From NCBI RefSeq assembly GCF_001708935.1, contig NZ_MASI01000005.1, positions 183,703-247,702 on the forward strand: a stretch of DNA of 64,000 nucleotides, read 5' to 3'. Positions 30,268 to 40,001 of this stretch are shown in pieces. Source of the DNA: Methyloligella halotolerans. GTDB taxonomy: Bacteria > Pseudomonadota > Alphaproteobacteria > Rhizobiales > Methyloligellaceae. A model generated the notes under the pieces. The model searched no databases. It had not been told where the DNA came from and saw nothing but the letters and a program-made list of their open reading frames with translations. The number at the start of each line of letters is the position of its first letter. The stretch's first letter is position 1. Made by a program: the position numbers and the translations under genes.

Positions 30268-32081
30268 CCGACCGCTTCGCCTATGACTATCCCTGGGGCG
30301 CCCAAATCACAGATCGGGGTGCACGCTTCCGTCTCTGGGCGCCCTCCCAGGAGGAGATCACGCTGATCGCCACCGAGTCCGGCGAAGCGATGCAGATGAT
30401 TCCCCAGGAGGAGGGCTGGTTCGAGTTGGAAACCTCCATGGTGAAGCCCGGTCAGGGCTATCACTTCGCACTTCAGGATGACATGCGGGTGCCCGACCCG
30501 GCCGCCCGGGCGCAAGTTGATGATGTCCATGGTCCGAGCAGGCTCGTCGATCCGAAGGCGTACCAGTGGAAGACGCCGGACTGGAAAGGCCGCCCCTGGC
30601 CCGAAGCCGTTCTCTACGAGCTGCATACCGGCACGTTTAGCGAGGAAGGCACCTTCGACGGCGTCCTGAAGGAACTCGACCGTCTCGCCTCCATCGGCAT
30701 CACCGCGGTGGAGCTTTGCCCCGTGGCCCAGTTCGCCGGCAATCGCGGCTGGGGCTATGACGGTGTGCTGCTCTACGCGCCCCATGTCGCCTACGGCGGA
30801 CCGGAGCGCCTGAAGGCTCTTGTGGATGCGGCCCACGAGCGCGGTCTGATGATCCTGCTCGACGTCGTCTACAATCACTTCGGCCCGGACGGGAACTATC
30901 TCGGCCTCTACGCCTCCGAGTTCTTCCACCCCGAGCGCCACACCCCTTGGGGTCCCGCCATCGCCTTCGACCGGAAGCCGGTGCGCGAATTCTTCGTGCA
31001 CAACGTGCTCTACTGGCTGGAGGAGTTCCGGCTCGACGGTCTGCGCTTCGACGCCATCGATCAGATCGACGACCAGAGCGAAGTTCCGATCCTGCAGGAG
31101 ATGGCGCGGGCGGTGCGGAAGCATTTTCACGACCGCCATATCCACCTCACCTCCGAAGACGACAAGAACAGCGTCGCGCTGCTGGAGTTCGCCGAGAGCA
31201 ACCGACCGAAGCTGTTCACCGCGGAGTGGAACGATGACTGGCATCACGCCATGCATCACATCCTCACCGGGGAGGATGACGGGTTCTACGAAGATTACGT
31301 CGACCGCCCGGCGGAGCGTGTCGCGCGCATGGAGGCGGAAGGGTTCGATTATCAGGGCGAGCCTTCCCCCTATCGGGGCGGCGCACCCCGCGGAGAGCCG
31401 TCGGGCCACCTACCGCCGACCGCCTTCATCAACTTTCTCCAGAACCACGACCAGACCGGCAATCGTCCCTTCGGCGAGCGCCTCACCACATTGGCTGCGC
31501 CGGAAGCCCTTGAGACCGCTCTCGCACTCCTGCTGCTCGCGCCCAATACCCCCCTGCTCTACATGGGCGAGGAATATGGAGAGACGCGGCCCTTCCAATA
31601 CTTCACCGACTTCCATGGCGATCTCGCCAAGGCTGTGCGCGAAGGGCGGCGGGAAGAGTTCAAGAAGGTGCGTCTGTTTGCCGACCCGGAAGCCCGCCAC
31701 AAGATCCCGGATCCCAACGCGCTTTCCACCTTCGAAGCCTCTCAGCTGAAGCGTGACGACGTCCCGGTCGGCCAGCGCGAGGCCCGCGAAACCCTCGTCC
31801 ACGACTTGCTGGACATCCGCCGCACATGCATTCTGCCCGCACTGTCGGACATACCGGCCCATTCCGGCAGCATCGAAGCACAGTCCGGCGGGGCCTTTAC
31901 CGTGCGTTGGAAGCTCGGCGGCGGCAGGGTGCTGACGATATCCGCCAACCTCGCCGACGAGAGCGAGGCGATCGAGGCAATCGCGGAAGGCGATATCATC
32001 TACCAGCGGCCGGATGCCGCTGCTGAAGCGTTGGAGGCAGGGACCCTTCCGCCATGGTCCATCGTCTGCCGCATACGTTAG
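30264..32081 (+). CDS. treZ: malto-oligosyltrehalose trehalohydrolase
   Basis: A 605-residue GH13 enzyme with an N-terminal CBM48-like domain (GARFRLWAPSQEEITLI). The barrel has YELHTGTFSEEGTF, DVVYNHFGPDGNYL, nucleophile Asp in GLRFDAIDQI, Glu in HLTSEDDKN, and NFLQNHDQTGNR, all typical of TreZ. It releases trehalose from maltooligosyltrehalose made by TreY. It starts inside the glgX stop (ATGA), and malQ follows after 18 bases. Confidence 0.95.
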   Translation: MTDRFAYDYPWGAQITDRGARFRLWAPSQEEITLIATESGEAMQMIPQEEGWFELETSMVKPGQGYHFALQDDMRVPDPAARAQVDDVHGPSRLVDPKAYQWKTPDWKGRPWPEAVLYELHTGTFSEEGTFDGVLKELDRLASIGITAVELCPVAQFAGNRGWGYDGVLLYAPHVAYGGPERLKALVDAAHERGLMILLDVVYNHFGPDGNYLGLYASEFFHPERHTPWGPAIAFDRKPVREFFVHNVLYWLEEFRLDGLRFDAIDQIDDQSEVPILQEMARAVRKHFHDRHIHLTSEDDKNSVALLEFAESNRPKLFTAEWNDDWHHAMHHILTGEDDGFYEDYVDRPAERVARMEAEGFDYQGEPSPYRGGAPRGEPSGHLPPTAFINFLQNHDQTGNRPFGERLTTLAAPEALETALALLLLAPNTPLLYMGEEYGETRPFQYFTDFHGDLAKAVREGRREEFKKVRLFADPEARHKIPDPNALSTFEASQLKRDDVPVGQREARETLVHDLLDIRRTCILPALSDIPAHSGSIEAQSGGAFTVRWKLGGGRVLTISANLADESEAIEAIAEGDIIYQRPDAAAEALEAGTLPPWSIVCRIR

Positions 32082-32099
32082 GGGAATTGGGAGCAACGC

Positions 32100-33968
32100 G
32101 TGAGTGAGAAGCTGCAGCGTCTGGCTGAATGCTACGGAATTGGAGACGGCTATACGAGCGAAACGGGCGAATGGGTCGAGACGACCCTCGCCGCAAAAGC
32201 TGAAATCCTGAAAGCTATGGGCGTCGCCGTCGGCAGCGACGATGAGATCGAAAAGAGCATCGCCGAAGCGCCGGCTCCGATCCCCGAGGAAGATATCCAG
32301 ACCCTGTCCCGCAGCGGCTTCTGGCCCCTATGGCTGGTCGACCAGCGCGTCTGGGGCATGACCACCCAGATCTACAGCCTCCGCTCGTCCGGCAACTGGG
32401 GTATCGGCGATTTCCGCGATCTCGCCGACCTCGCGACCCGGCTTGGGCGGCTCGGCGCGGACTTCGTAGGCGTGAGTCCGCTCCATGCACTCTTCACCGC
32501 CGATGCCTCCCGCATCAGCCCCTACGCGCCCTCGACCCGCAATTTCCTAAACCCCATCTTCATCGCGCCCGACCAGGTTCCCGGCTTTGAGGAACTGGAG
32601 GAGCGCGACGCCCTGGTCGCCGAGCTTCCGGCGCTCCGCGAAGGCGACTTCATCGACTATCCGGCTGTCTACAGAGTGAAGCTCGCAGCCCTCGAAGCCT
32701 TGTTCGCACAATTCATCAAGAGCGCCTCCGACCCCGATCGCAACGCCTACGAGAGCTTCAAGCAGGAGAAGGCCGAGTCGCTGCAGAACTTCGCCCTTTA
32801 CGAAGCCCTCTCGGAGCACTTCGTGGCGCAAGGCGGCTACGTCGCCTGGTCGACTTGGCCGGAGGAGTATCACGACCGCGACAGCCTCGCCGTGCGGGAT
32901 TTCATTCGCGGGAACAAGCAGCGCATCGAGTTCCATAGCTGGCTGCAGTGGCTCGCCGACACCCAGCTTGCCGCGGCCCAGAGGAAGGCCCGGGAAGCCG
33001 GCATGCGCATCGGCCTCTATCTGGATCTCGCCATCGGCGTCTCACCCGACGGTTCGACCGCCTGGTGCGGCGGCCATGCGACAGCGCGCGAGGCCCGCAT
33101 CGGCGCGCCGCCCGATGCGCTTTGTCCCGGCGGTCAGAATTGGGGGCTGATCCCCTTCTCGCCCATGGGCCTGCGTCAGCAGCGCTTCGAACCTTTCCGC
33201 GGTCTGTTGAGAGACAACATGCGCCATGCGGGTGCCATGCGTCTCGACCACGCCATGGGTTTGAGCCGGCTCTACTGGATCCCCGAGGACAGCGACGCGC
33301 TGGGTGGCGGCTACGTGCGTTACCCCTTCCGCCAAATGCTGGAGATGGTCGCCGACGAGAGCTGGGTCGCCCGCTGCATCGTCATCGGCGAGGATCTCGG
33401 CACGGTGCCGGAGGGCTTCACCGACACCATGGTGCGCGCCGGCCTGCTCAGTTACCAGGTGCTCTATTTCAGCCGTCATCACGGTCGCTTCTTCCAGCCC
33501 CATAACTACCGGCGGGAAGCCATGGTCTGCGGCTCCACCCACGATCTTCCGACCCTGAAGGGCTGGTGGACGGGAAGCGACATCAAATGGCGCGATCATG
33601 TGGGCGCCCAGGAAGCGGAAGACACGCAGATCCAGATGGAGGGGCGCGAGGCCGAGAAGCGCCTTCTCGTGGAGGCCCTCCAGGCATCCGGCCTCGTCGA
33701 GGGCGATGCGGAAGAGATCGCCGCGGCCGACGCATTGTCCGAAGACCTTCTGCTCGCCATCCACCGTTTCCTCTCGCGCACCCCATGCCGGCTCTTCGCC
33801 GTGCAGCTCGACGATGCGCTTGCCGCCGACGAGCAGGCCAACCTGCCCGGCACCGTGGACGAGCATCCGAACTGGCAGCGCAAGATCGGCGTTAACCTGG
33901 AAGAGCTGACCGAGCACAAGCTGTTCAGCGATCTCGTCCAAGTTCTCGCAACCGAGCGTCCTCGCTAA
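32100..33968 (+). CDS. malQ: 4-alpha-glucanotransferase
   Basis: A 622-residue GH77 amylomaltase. Key motifs: GNWGIGDFRDL, SPLHALF, ISPYAPSTRNFLNP, nucleophile Asp in MRLDHAMGLSRLYWIPE, Glu in VIGEDLGTVP, and STHDLPTLKGWW. It moves glucan chains between maltodextrins, keeping them long enough for TreY and GlgX. The start is a GTG at 32100 after a weak GGAGCAA site. The stop overlaps the treY start (TAATG), so the two are probably coupled. The location inside a TreYZ cluster is common in Rhizobiales. Confidence 0.94.
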   Translation: MSEKLQRLAECYGIGDGYTSETGEWVETTLAAKAEILKAMGVAVGSDDEIEKSIAEAPAPIPEEDIQTLSRSGFWPLWLVDQRVWGMTTQIYSLRSSGNWGIGDFRDLADLATRLGRLGADFVGVSPLHALFTADASRISPYAPSTRNFLNPIFIAPDQVPGFEELEERDALVAELPALREGDFIDYPAVYRVKLAALEALFAQFIKSASDPDRNAYESFKQEKAESLQNFALYEALSEHFVAQGGYVAWSTWPEEYHDRDSLAVRDFIRGNKQRIEFHSWLQWLADTQLAAAQRKAREAGMRIGLYLDLAIGVSPDGSTAWCGGHATAREARIGAPPDALCPGGQNWGLIPFSPMGLRQQRFEPFRGLLRDNMRHAGAMRLDHAMGLSRLYWIPEDSDALGGGYVRYPFRQMLEMVADESWVARCIVIGEDLGTVPEGFTDTMVRAGLLSYQVLYFSRHHGRFFQPHNYRREAMVCGSTHDLPTLKGWWTGSDIKWRDHVGAQEAEDTQIQMEGREAEKRLLVEALQASGLVEGDAEEIAAADALSEDLLLAIHRFLSRTPCRLFAVQLDDALAADEQANLPGTVDEHPNWQRKIGVNLEELTEHKLFSDLVQVLATERPR

Positions 33969-36690
33969 TGCGGCCTTTAACGGCGACCTACAGACTGCAG
34001 TTTCGGGAGGGCGTGGGCTTCAAGGAAGCCGCAGATCTCGCCCCCTATCTGAGGCGCCTGGGCATCAGCCACCTCTACGCCTCGCCGATCTTCGAGGCCG
34101 TTCCGGGTTCGACCCACGGCTACGACATCGCGAATTATAACCGCCTCGAAGCCTCTCTCGGCGGCCGCCAGGGCCTGGACGACATGTCAGCGGCACTGAA
34201 GAAGCATGGCCTCCAGCTCATCCTCGACTTCGTGCCGAACCATATGGGCGCGAGCCCCTTCAATCCCTGGTGGTGCGATGTGCTGGAATGGGGCGAGCAG
34301 AGCCCCTACGCCCACCACTTCGACATCGACTGGTCCGCGCCCAAGCTGCTGATACCCGCCCTCGGCGAACCCTACGGACTGTCCCTCGCCAACGGCGCGT
34401 TCGCCATCACGCTCGATGCGGACAATGGCGGCCTGAACTTCACCGCCCCGGGCCATGAGCTTCCCATGACCCCGCCGAGCTACGCCACGGTCTTCACCCA
34501 GATCGAGGACGGCAGCTTCGAGGATCTGGCCCATCGCTTCGCCATCGCGACGCCCGAGACGACAGGCGAGCTCAAAACGGATCTCCGCGAAAGACTGCAG
34601 GACCCCGACGCCCGCGCGAAGCTGGAGAAGGCCCTTTCAGACATCGTCGCCGATCGCGACCTGATGCATCAGCTTCACGAGGCGCAGGTCTGGCGTCTCG
34701 CCTTTTGGCGCGCCGCCCGCGAGACCCTGACCTACCGCCGCTTCTTCGAGGTCACCGATCTCGTCGGCGTACGGATGGAGCAGCCTAGCGTCTTCGAAGA
34801 ATCCCATCGCCTGATCCTCGACCTTGTCGGCAAGGGTATTGTGCAGGGCATTCGTCTGGACCACGTGGATGGTCTCGCCGATCCGCTGGCCTATTTTCTC
34901 AAGCTGCAAGAGGCCGCGACCGAAGCGACCAATGAGGCCGAGCCATACCTCCTGCTGGTGGAGAAGATCCTGGGTCAGGGCGAAACCTTGCGGAGCGACT
35001 GGCCCGTCGCCGGCACCACCGGCTACGAGTTCATTCGCAGCCTCGCGGACCTCTTCACCGACCCCGCTGGCGAGGGGGCCATGACGGCCGCCTATCACGA
35101 CTTCATCGGCGAGCCGCTGGACTACGAGACCCTCTTGCTCCGCGCCAAACGCCACATCTTCGTGCGCAATCTCGCCGGCGAGCTGGAGGTTCTCTCCGGT
35201 CTTGCCGCGAAGCTTGCCGCCGCCGACTTGGTCACGCGCGATTTCGGCCGCGACACCCTACGGCGCGCCATCATCGAGCTCGCCGTCGCCCTCCCCGTCT
35301 ACCGCACCTATGTCGACGTGGAGGGACCGAGCGCGGAGGACGAAACGCTGATCGCCGATGCGACCGCAATCGCCAAAGCCTCCCGCGAGGTTGAAGACGA
35401 CCTTGCGATCGACTTCATCGCCAAGATCTGGCGGCTGGCTCTCGAGGATCCGGCCGCACGCGCCGAGGCGCTCACCTTCGCGACCCGGTTTCAGCAGACC
35501 ACCGGGCCGCTCATGGCCAAGGCCCTCGAAGACACCCTCTTCTACCGCTACAACCGCCTGATCGCCCTGAACGAGGTGGGCGGCGAACCGGACGTGTTCG
35601 GCGCGCCCATCGAAGCCTTCCACAACGAGATGGATGGAAGCTGGTGCGCCAGCGCCAGGGGCTCTCCACCACCTCGACCCACGATACCAAACGCGGTGAG
35701 GACGCCCGCACCCGCCTCTATTCCTTGAGCGAGGTGCCGGAGCGCTGGTCGGAAGCGGTCTCAAGATGGGCCGAGATGAACCAGGGCGCCCTCACCATCG
35801 AGAACGAAGAACGCAGCCCCACCGTCGAAGACGAATGGCTGTTCTATCAGTCTCTCGCAGGGGCCTGGCCCTTCGACCTTTCGCCCGACGACGCGGAAGG
35901 GATGGGCACCCTGTCCGACCGCATGACCGCCTTCATGCTGAAGGCCATCCGTGAGGCCAAGGTGCGCACGAGCTGGACAGGTCAGGATCAGCCTTACGAA
36001 GACGCTGTGGAGCGCTTTGTGCGCGAAACCCTCGATCCCGACGCCGCCGTGGCGTTCCTGGAGGATTTCACGGCACATCACGCGCCAATAGCCTTGGCCG
36101 GCGCCCTCTACAGCCTGTCTCAGACGCTGATCAAGCTTACCGCGCCGGGCGTGCCCGATATCTATCGGGGCTCGGAGCTCTGGGAGCTGAGCCTCGTCGA
36201 TCCCGACAACCGCAGGCCGGTGGATTTCTCACAGCTCGAGGGAATGCTGTCCGAGCTGGAATCGGTCGATACGCCCGCGGATCTGCTGCAGAGATGGCAT
36301 CGCGGCGCTATCAAGCTCTACCTCTTGGAGAAGGGCTTGCGCCTGCGCCAGGAGCATCCAAGCCTGTTCGAAACCGGCGAATACGCTCCGCTCCACCTCA
36401 CAGGTGCAAGGAGCGGCAATGCGGTCGCCTATCTCAGGGACGAGCACGATTTCGGCTTGATCACCATAGCGCCAATCCGGGCGCACGCGCTTTTGGAGGG
36501 GCAGAAGACGCCGATCGTCCCCGCTGAAAGGTGGGAGGATACGGCCATCAGCCTCCCCGGCGATTGGGCCAACAAACGCTGGCGGAATCTCTTGACCGGG
36601 GAGACGATGACCGCAACCGAGGGCAAAATGCGCCTCGGCGAGATACTTCAAAGCTTCCCCGTCGCCTTGCTGGCGACCGAAGGAAGCTAG
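33968..36690 (+). CDS. treY: maltooligosyltrehalose synthase, frameshifted near 35637
   Basis: A GH13 enzyme of about 907 residues that converts the reducing-end linkage of maltodextrins to a trehalose linkage. The start ATYRLQFREGVGF, YASPIF, VPNHMG, the nucleophile in GIRLDHVDGLADP and Glu in LLVEKILGQGE are typical. The first frame degrades after HNEMDG; one base is missing near 35634-35640. The next frame carries LSTTSTHDTKRGEDARTRLY, a TreY signature, and APGVPDIYRGSELWELSLVDPDNRR to the end. It is the last gene of the trehalose/glycogen run, facing PII 13 bases away. Confidence 0.92.
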
Positions 36691-36703
36691 CGAAGGCGAT
36701 TGC

Positions 36704-37042
36704 TTAGAGAGCCTCGGCGCCGGTCTCGCCCGTACGGACGCGGACGGCGCTCTCCAGCGGCAGCACGAAGATCTTGCCGTCGCCGACCTTGCCCGTCTTG
36801 GCAGCGTCGGAAATGGCCGAAACGATCTTGTCCGCCAGGCTGTCGTCTGCAGCAATCTCGAGCTTCACCTTCGGCACGAAATTCACCGTGTACTCGGCGC
36901 CGCGATAGACTTCGGTGTGACCCTTCTGGCGGCCGACGCCGCGCACTTCGGTCACCGTCAGGCCTTCGACGCCAATGGCGGTCAGCGCATCGTGCACTTC
37001 GTGAAGACGGTGGGGCTGGATAACAGCAACAACATATTTCAT
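36704..37042 (-). CDS. glnK: nitrogen regulatory protein PII
   Basis: A 112-residue PII protein. The T-loop reads GRQKGHTEVYRGAEY, with Tyr51 as the usual uridylylation site, and the C-terminal B-loop region is TGKVGDGKIFV. PII proteins sense 2-oxoglutarate and ATP/ADP and control nitrogen assimilation enzymes and the AmtB channel. The N-terminus MKYVVAVIQPHRLHEVHDAL departs from the usual IKPFKLDEV. No amtB or glnA gene is adjacent, so the GlnK versus GlnB assignment is uncertain. A GGGAGAA ribosome site precedes the ATG, and a perfect inverted repeat lies 24 bases upstream. Confidence 0.88.
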   Translation of the reverse strand: MKYVVAVIQPHRLHEVHDALTAIGVEGLTVTEVRGVGRQKGHTEVYRGAEYTVNFVPKVKLEIAADDSLADKIVSAISDAAKTGKVGDGKIFVLPLESAVRVRTGETGAEAL

Positions 37043-37066
37043 AGCGTTCTCCCTTTATTATGGTGT

Positions 37067-37095
37067 GGGGCCGGATGGATCCGGCCCCTTGTTTT
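37067..37095 (+). terminator. perfect inverted repeat followed by T-rich stretch
   Basis: Two 10-base arms, GGGGCCGGAT and ATCCGGCCCC, flank a GG loop, followed on the plus strand by TTGTTTT. On the plus strand this looks like an intrinsic terminator. In the PII transcript (minus strand) the same repeat would form a strong hairpin in the 5' leader. Confidence 0.6.
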
Positions 37096-37282
37096 CAGCC
37101 TCGGCCTTCAACGAATGAAAAAAGAAAGCTTAGACCTCGGCGAAAGCTATAGCTCTACTTGGGAGGGTTTTGTAGATCTTCAATCGCCTTGCTAAAACAA
37201 TCAGCACTGCCCAGAATTCGTGCATAAAATGGCGTTTCGCGCCACTCGACGAGCCAGGATCCATCTGTGCTAAACTTCCGGG

Positions 37283-37747
37283 ATGAGCAAGGCATTCACC
37301 AAAGAGCAGGAAGGCAGCGACGTCTATGACGAGCTGCCGGAACGTCCCGTTTCTTCGAACTACTTGGTCACCGAGCGCGGTCTCAAGATGATCGACGACG
37401 AGCTGGCCGCGCTGAACGAGGCCCATGCGGAAGCTTTGGCCGAAGACGACAAGCAGCGCCTCGCGCGCATCAATCGCGACCTGCGCTATTTTACGGCACG
37501 TCGCGCGACGGCCCAGCTTGTGCCGCCCCCCGATCAGACCGCCGAAGTCCGCTTCGGCAACAAGGTGACGATCGAACGTGACGACGGCCGCACCCAGACC
37601 TTCACGATCGTGGGGGAGGACGAGGCGGACCCATCCAACGGTACGCTGTCCTATGTCTCGCCGGTGGCCCAGGCCCTGATGGGACGCTCCGTCGGCGATC
37701 TGGTCGCCGCCGGCACCGGCGAAGCGGAAATCATCGAAATCCGCTGA
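37283..37747 (+). CDS. GreA/GreB family transcription elongation factor
   Basis: A 154-residue protein with the Gre layout: an N-terminal coiled coil (TERGLKMIDDEL to RYFTARRATAQLV) and a C-terminal FKBP-like domain with VRFGNKVTIERDDG, TFTIVGEDEADPSNGTLSYVSP and ALMGRSVGDLV. Gre factors bind the RNA polymerase secondary channel and stimulate transcript cleavage in backtracked complexes. The N-terminal extension of about 25 residues (MSKAFTKEQEGSDVYDELPE) fits GreB-like proteins of alphaproteobacteria. It stands alone and converges on the PHA-system gene. Confidence 0.85.
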   Translation: MSKAFTKEQEGSDVYDELPERPVSSNYLVTERGLKMIDDELAALNEAHAEALAEDDKQRLARINRDLRYFTARRATAQLVPPPDQTAEVRFGNKVTIERDDGRTQTFTIVGEDEADPSNGTLSYVSPVAQALMGRSVGDLVAAGTGEAEIIEIR

Positions 37748-37774
37748 TCGCGACCTTTGGCGCGGCTTGCGCGC

Positions 37775-38095
37775 TTACTTCTTGACCGGCTTTTCCAGCA
37801 TGAGCTGGCCCTGCTTCTTGACCAGCGCCTTCGCCTTGTCGGCGAGCATCGCCAGCATCCAGGGAAGCTCGACCTCCAGATGGACATGGTCGTCGGCGAC
37901 GTCGACCTTGCCGTTGGTCTTCTGGCCCAGCAGGCTCGCCTGGAAATCCAGATGGTCGTCCGTCCAGTCGTCCTGCAGCACGGCGAACTTGTCGCCGAAC
38001 GACGTCCGGACCTGGCCGAAGCCGTTCTTCAGCCGGCGAATGGCTTCTTCCTTGCCGAGATTGTGGGGAATATCGACAGTGACGGGCTTGCCCAT
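37775..38095 (-). CDS. polyhydroxyalkanoic acid system family protein
   Basis: A small protein of about 106 residues starting MGKPVTVDIPHNLGKEEAIRRL, matching the PHA_gran_rgn family, small proteins associated with polyhydroxyalkanoate granules. The core contains a W-x-D-D-H-L-x-F strand (WTDDHLDFQASLLG) and a conserved helix PWMLAMLADKAKALV, ending in KKPVKK-like basic residues. The open frame extends to 38188, but family members usually start at the Met chosen here. No PHA synthase is next to it, so its link to storage is inferred only from family. Confidence 0.75.
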   Translation of the reverse strand: MGKPVTVDIPHNLGKEEAIRRLKNGFGQVRTSFGDKFAVLQDDWTDDHLDFQASLLGQKTNGKVDVADDHVHLEVELPWMLAMLADKAKALVKKQGQLMLEKPVKK

Positions 38096-38197
38096 GAATG
38101 TGTTGGCCTCGCAGGTTGTCATCCGCCGATCGCGGATTTGAAGTTTGCATATATGGGGCGCTGCCGGCACCAAAGCCAGAGGGCCCACGCCCCAGAT

Positions 38198-38491
38198 TCA
38201 ACGCCGATCCGAATGGCCAAGATCCCGTTCCGGCGCGATCCGGTCGCGCACGAGCTGCTTGAGTTCCTTCATTTCCGGAAACCGCCCCTCGGCGCCCCGC
38301 GAATAGACCAGCACGCCGTCCACATGCACGTCGAAAACGCCGCCGGTGCGATCGGGGATCAGCGTGACGGCGCCGACCTCCTCTGAGAAGCTGGTGAGCA
38401 ACTCCTGCGCCGTCCAGGAGGCGCGCAAGAGCCAGCCGCAAAGCTGGCAATAGGCGATTGAGACATGGGGTTTGGGAAGGTCTTGGGTCAT
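38198..38491 (-). CDS. SelT/SelW/SelH (Rdx) family protein
   Basis: About 97 residues from the ATG at 38489-38491. The N-terminal strand HVSIAYCQLCGW holds the redox-type Cys-x-x-Cys motif, followed by ASWTAQELLTSF and a GGVFDVHVDGVLVYSRG hairpin, as in bacterial Rdx proteins with a thioredoxin-like fold. Function is unknown; a redox role is inferred. The frame extends upstream to 38572 without family similarity. It is next to the PHA-system gene on the same strand, 102 bases upstream of that start. Confidence 0.82.
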   Translation of the reverse strand: MTQDLPKPHVSIAYCQLCGWLLRASWTAQELLTSFSEEVGAVTLIPDRTGGVFDVHVDGVLVYSRGAEGRFPEMKELKQLVRDRIAPERDLGHSDRR

Positions 38492-38693
38492 GGCTGAGGT
38501 CGGTGCGAGAGTTCGACTTTTACCCGGTGCGATCAACTTATGGTTAGCGACCCTTTTTTCCGACACGATCATACATTAGATTAGCTCTAAGATTGAACGG
38601 CGCCGGTCGCGGGTCTCTGAACCTGTACCGATTTGAAGTCTTTTGTCTGTCTGCGCGCGTCATTTTTGTTATAAGCCGGTGAGGCAAATCACC

Positions 38694-39176
38694 ATGCGAC
38701 TAACCAAACAGACCAGCTACGCGATCCGGATTTTGACCCATTGCGCACGCAAAGAGGGTAAATCTGTTCGGGCGAGCGAGATCGCGCAGATCTACGGCAT
38801 CACGGAATACAACGTCGCCAAGATCGTACCAATTCTGGTCCGGGCCGGCTTCATAGAATCGACCCGCGGTCGCCTCGGCGGCCTGAAGCTCGCACGCCCC
38901 GCCGATGAGATCCAGATCGGCGATGTGGTCCGCGCGACCGAGGCAACCTATGTGGAAGCCGAGTGCGGCGGTGGCGATTCCCGCGATTGCGCCATCAAGC
39001 CCGCCGCCCTGATCAATCGGCTCCTGGGCGAGGCTCTCGAGGCCTTCATCAGCGTGCTCGACAAGCACACCCTCGACGAGCTGATCGGCACCGGTCCCCA
39101 TCCGGCCGATCTCGACCTCCTGACCGGTCGCGGCCAGGGGCGTACCGCCGTCGCGGGCACCTCCGCCAACTCCTAG
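38694..39176 (+). CDS. Rrf2 family transcriptional regulator lacking one cluster-ligand cysteine
   Basis: A 161-residue Rrf2 protein starting MRLTKQTSYAIRIL, with a winged helix including YNVAKIVPILVRAGFIESTRGRLGGLKL. Rrf2 regulators such as NsrR and RirA bind an Fe-S cluster through three cysteines at about 91, 99 and 105. Here Cys91 and Cys99 are present (AECGGGDSRDC), but residue 105 is Ala. Cys17 in the first helix is an extra cysteine. Cluster binding may be altered or lost. The true target is unknown; an iron or nitric oxide role is possible by family. It converges on the ABC permease gene. Confidence 0.88.
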   Translation: MRLTKQTSYAIRILTHCARKEGKSVRASEIAQIYGITEYNVAKIVPILVRAGFIESTRGRLGGLKLARPADEIQIGDVVRATEATYVEAECGGGDSRDCAIKPAALINRLLGEALEAFISVLDKHTLDELIGTGPHPADLDLLTGRGQGRTAVAGTSANS

Positions 39177-39233
39177 TTTTCGATCGATCCCGCTTGAGCG
39201 ATCGGCTCTGCGCGCCTGATCGCGGCCGTCGTG

Positions 39234-40001
39234 CTAGCTCTTCAGCCGGTAGCCGGTCTTGAAGATCAGATGCACGATCGCGAGACACACGACCATGAAC
39301 ACAAGGGTCATGGCGAGGCTGATCCCCACCCCCACATCCGAAGCGCTGTAGAAGCTCCACCGGAATCCGCTCACCAGATACACGACCGGGTTGAACAGGG
39401 TCACCGTCTGCCAGGCCGGCGGCAGCATATCGATGGAATAGAACGTGCCGCCGAGGAAGGTCAGCGGCGTGATGATCAGCAGCGGCACGAGCTGAAGCTT
39501 CTCGAACCCGTCGGCCCAGATGCCAATGATGAAGCCCAGCAGGCTGAATGTGATCGCCGTCAGCACCAGGAACGCCAGCATCCAAACTGGATGATCGATC
39601 TGCAGCGGCACGAATAGCGATGCCGTGGCGAGAATGATCAGCCCCAGGCAGATCGACTTGGTCGCCGCCGCGCCGACATAGCCCAGCACGATTTCCAGGG
39701 CCGAGATCGGCGCCGAGAGGATTTCGTAGATCGTCTTTGAAAAGCGCGGAAAGAAGATGCCGAACGAGGCATTGCTCACGCTCTGGGTCAAGAGCGACAG
39801 CATGACGAGACCGGGCACGATGAACGCCCCGTAGCTCACGCCGTTCACCTCCTGGATACGGCCGCCGATCGCCGCCCCGAAGACGATGAAATAGAGCGCC
39901 GTGGAGATCACCGGCGAAACGACGCTTTGCAGCACCGTGCGCCAGGCGCGGCGCATCTCGAAGATGTAGATCGCCTTGACCGACTGTATGTTGAAGCTCA
40001 T
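39234..40001 (-). CDS. ABC-2 type transporter permease
   Basis: A 255-residue inner-membrane protein with six predicted helices and the ABC-2 signature region [24 protein letters not shown] segment before the fifth helix, seen here as [20 protein letters not shown]. The start [21 protein letters not shown] is typical of NodJ/YadH-type exporters. Its start overlaps the stop of the ATPase gene by four bases, so the two form one exporter. The substrate is unknown. Confidence 0.88.
   Translation of the reverse strand: MSFNIQSVKAIYIFEMRRAWRTVLQSVVSPVISTALYFIVFGAAIGGRIQEVNGVSYGAFIVPGLVMLSLLTQSVSNASFGIFFPRFSKTIYEILSAPISALEIVLGYVGAAATKSICLGLIILATASLFVPLQIDHPVWMLAFLVLTAITFSLLGFIIGIWADGFEKLQLVPLLIITPLTFLGGTFYSIDMLPPAWQTVTLFNPVVYLVSGFRWSFYSASDVGVGISLAMTLVFMVVCLAIVHLIFKTGYRLKS

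Noticed and set aside
26387..31409. Long minus-strand frames opposite glgB, glgX and treZ
   Set aside because: The plus-strand genes are clear GH13 enzymes with complete active sites; the antisense frames are shadows.
39177..39233. CGATCG repeats between the Rrf2 and ABC permease genes as a terminator
   Set aside because: The arms are only six bases and there is no T-tract.
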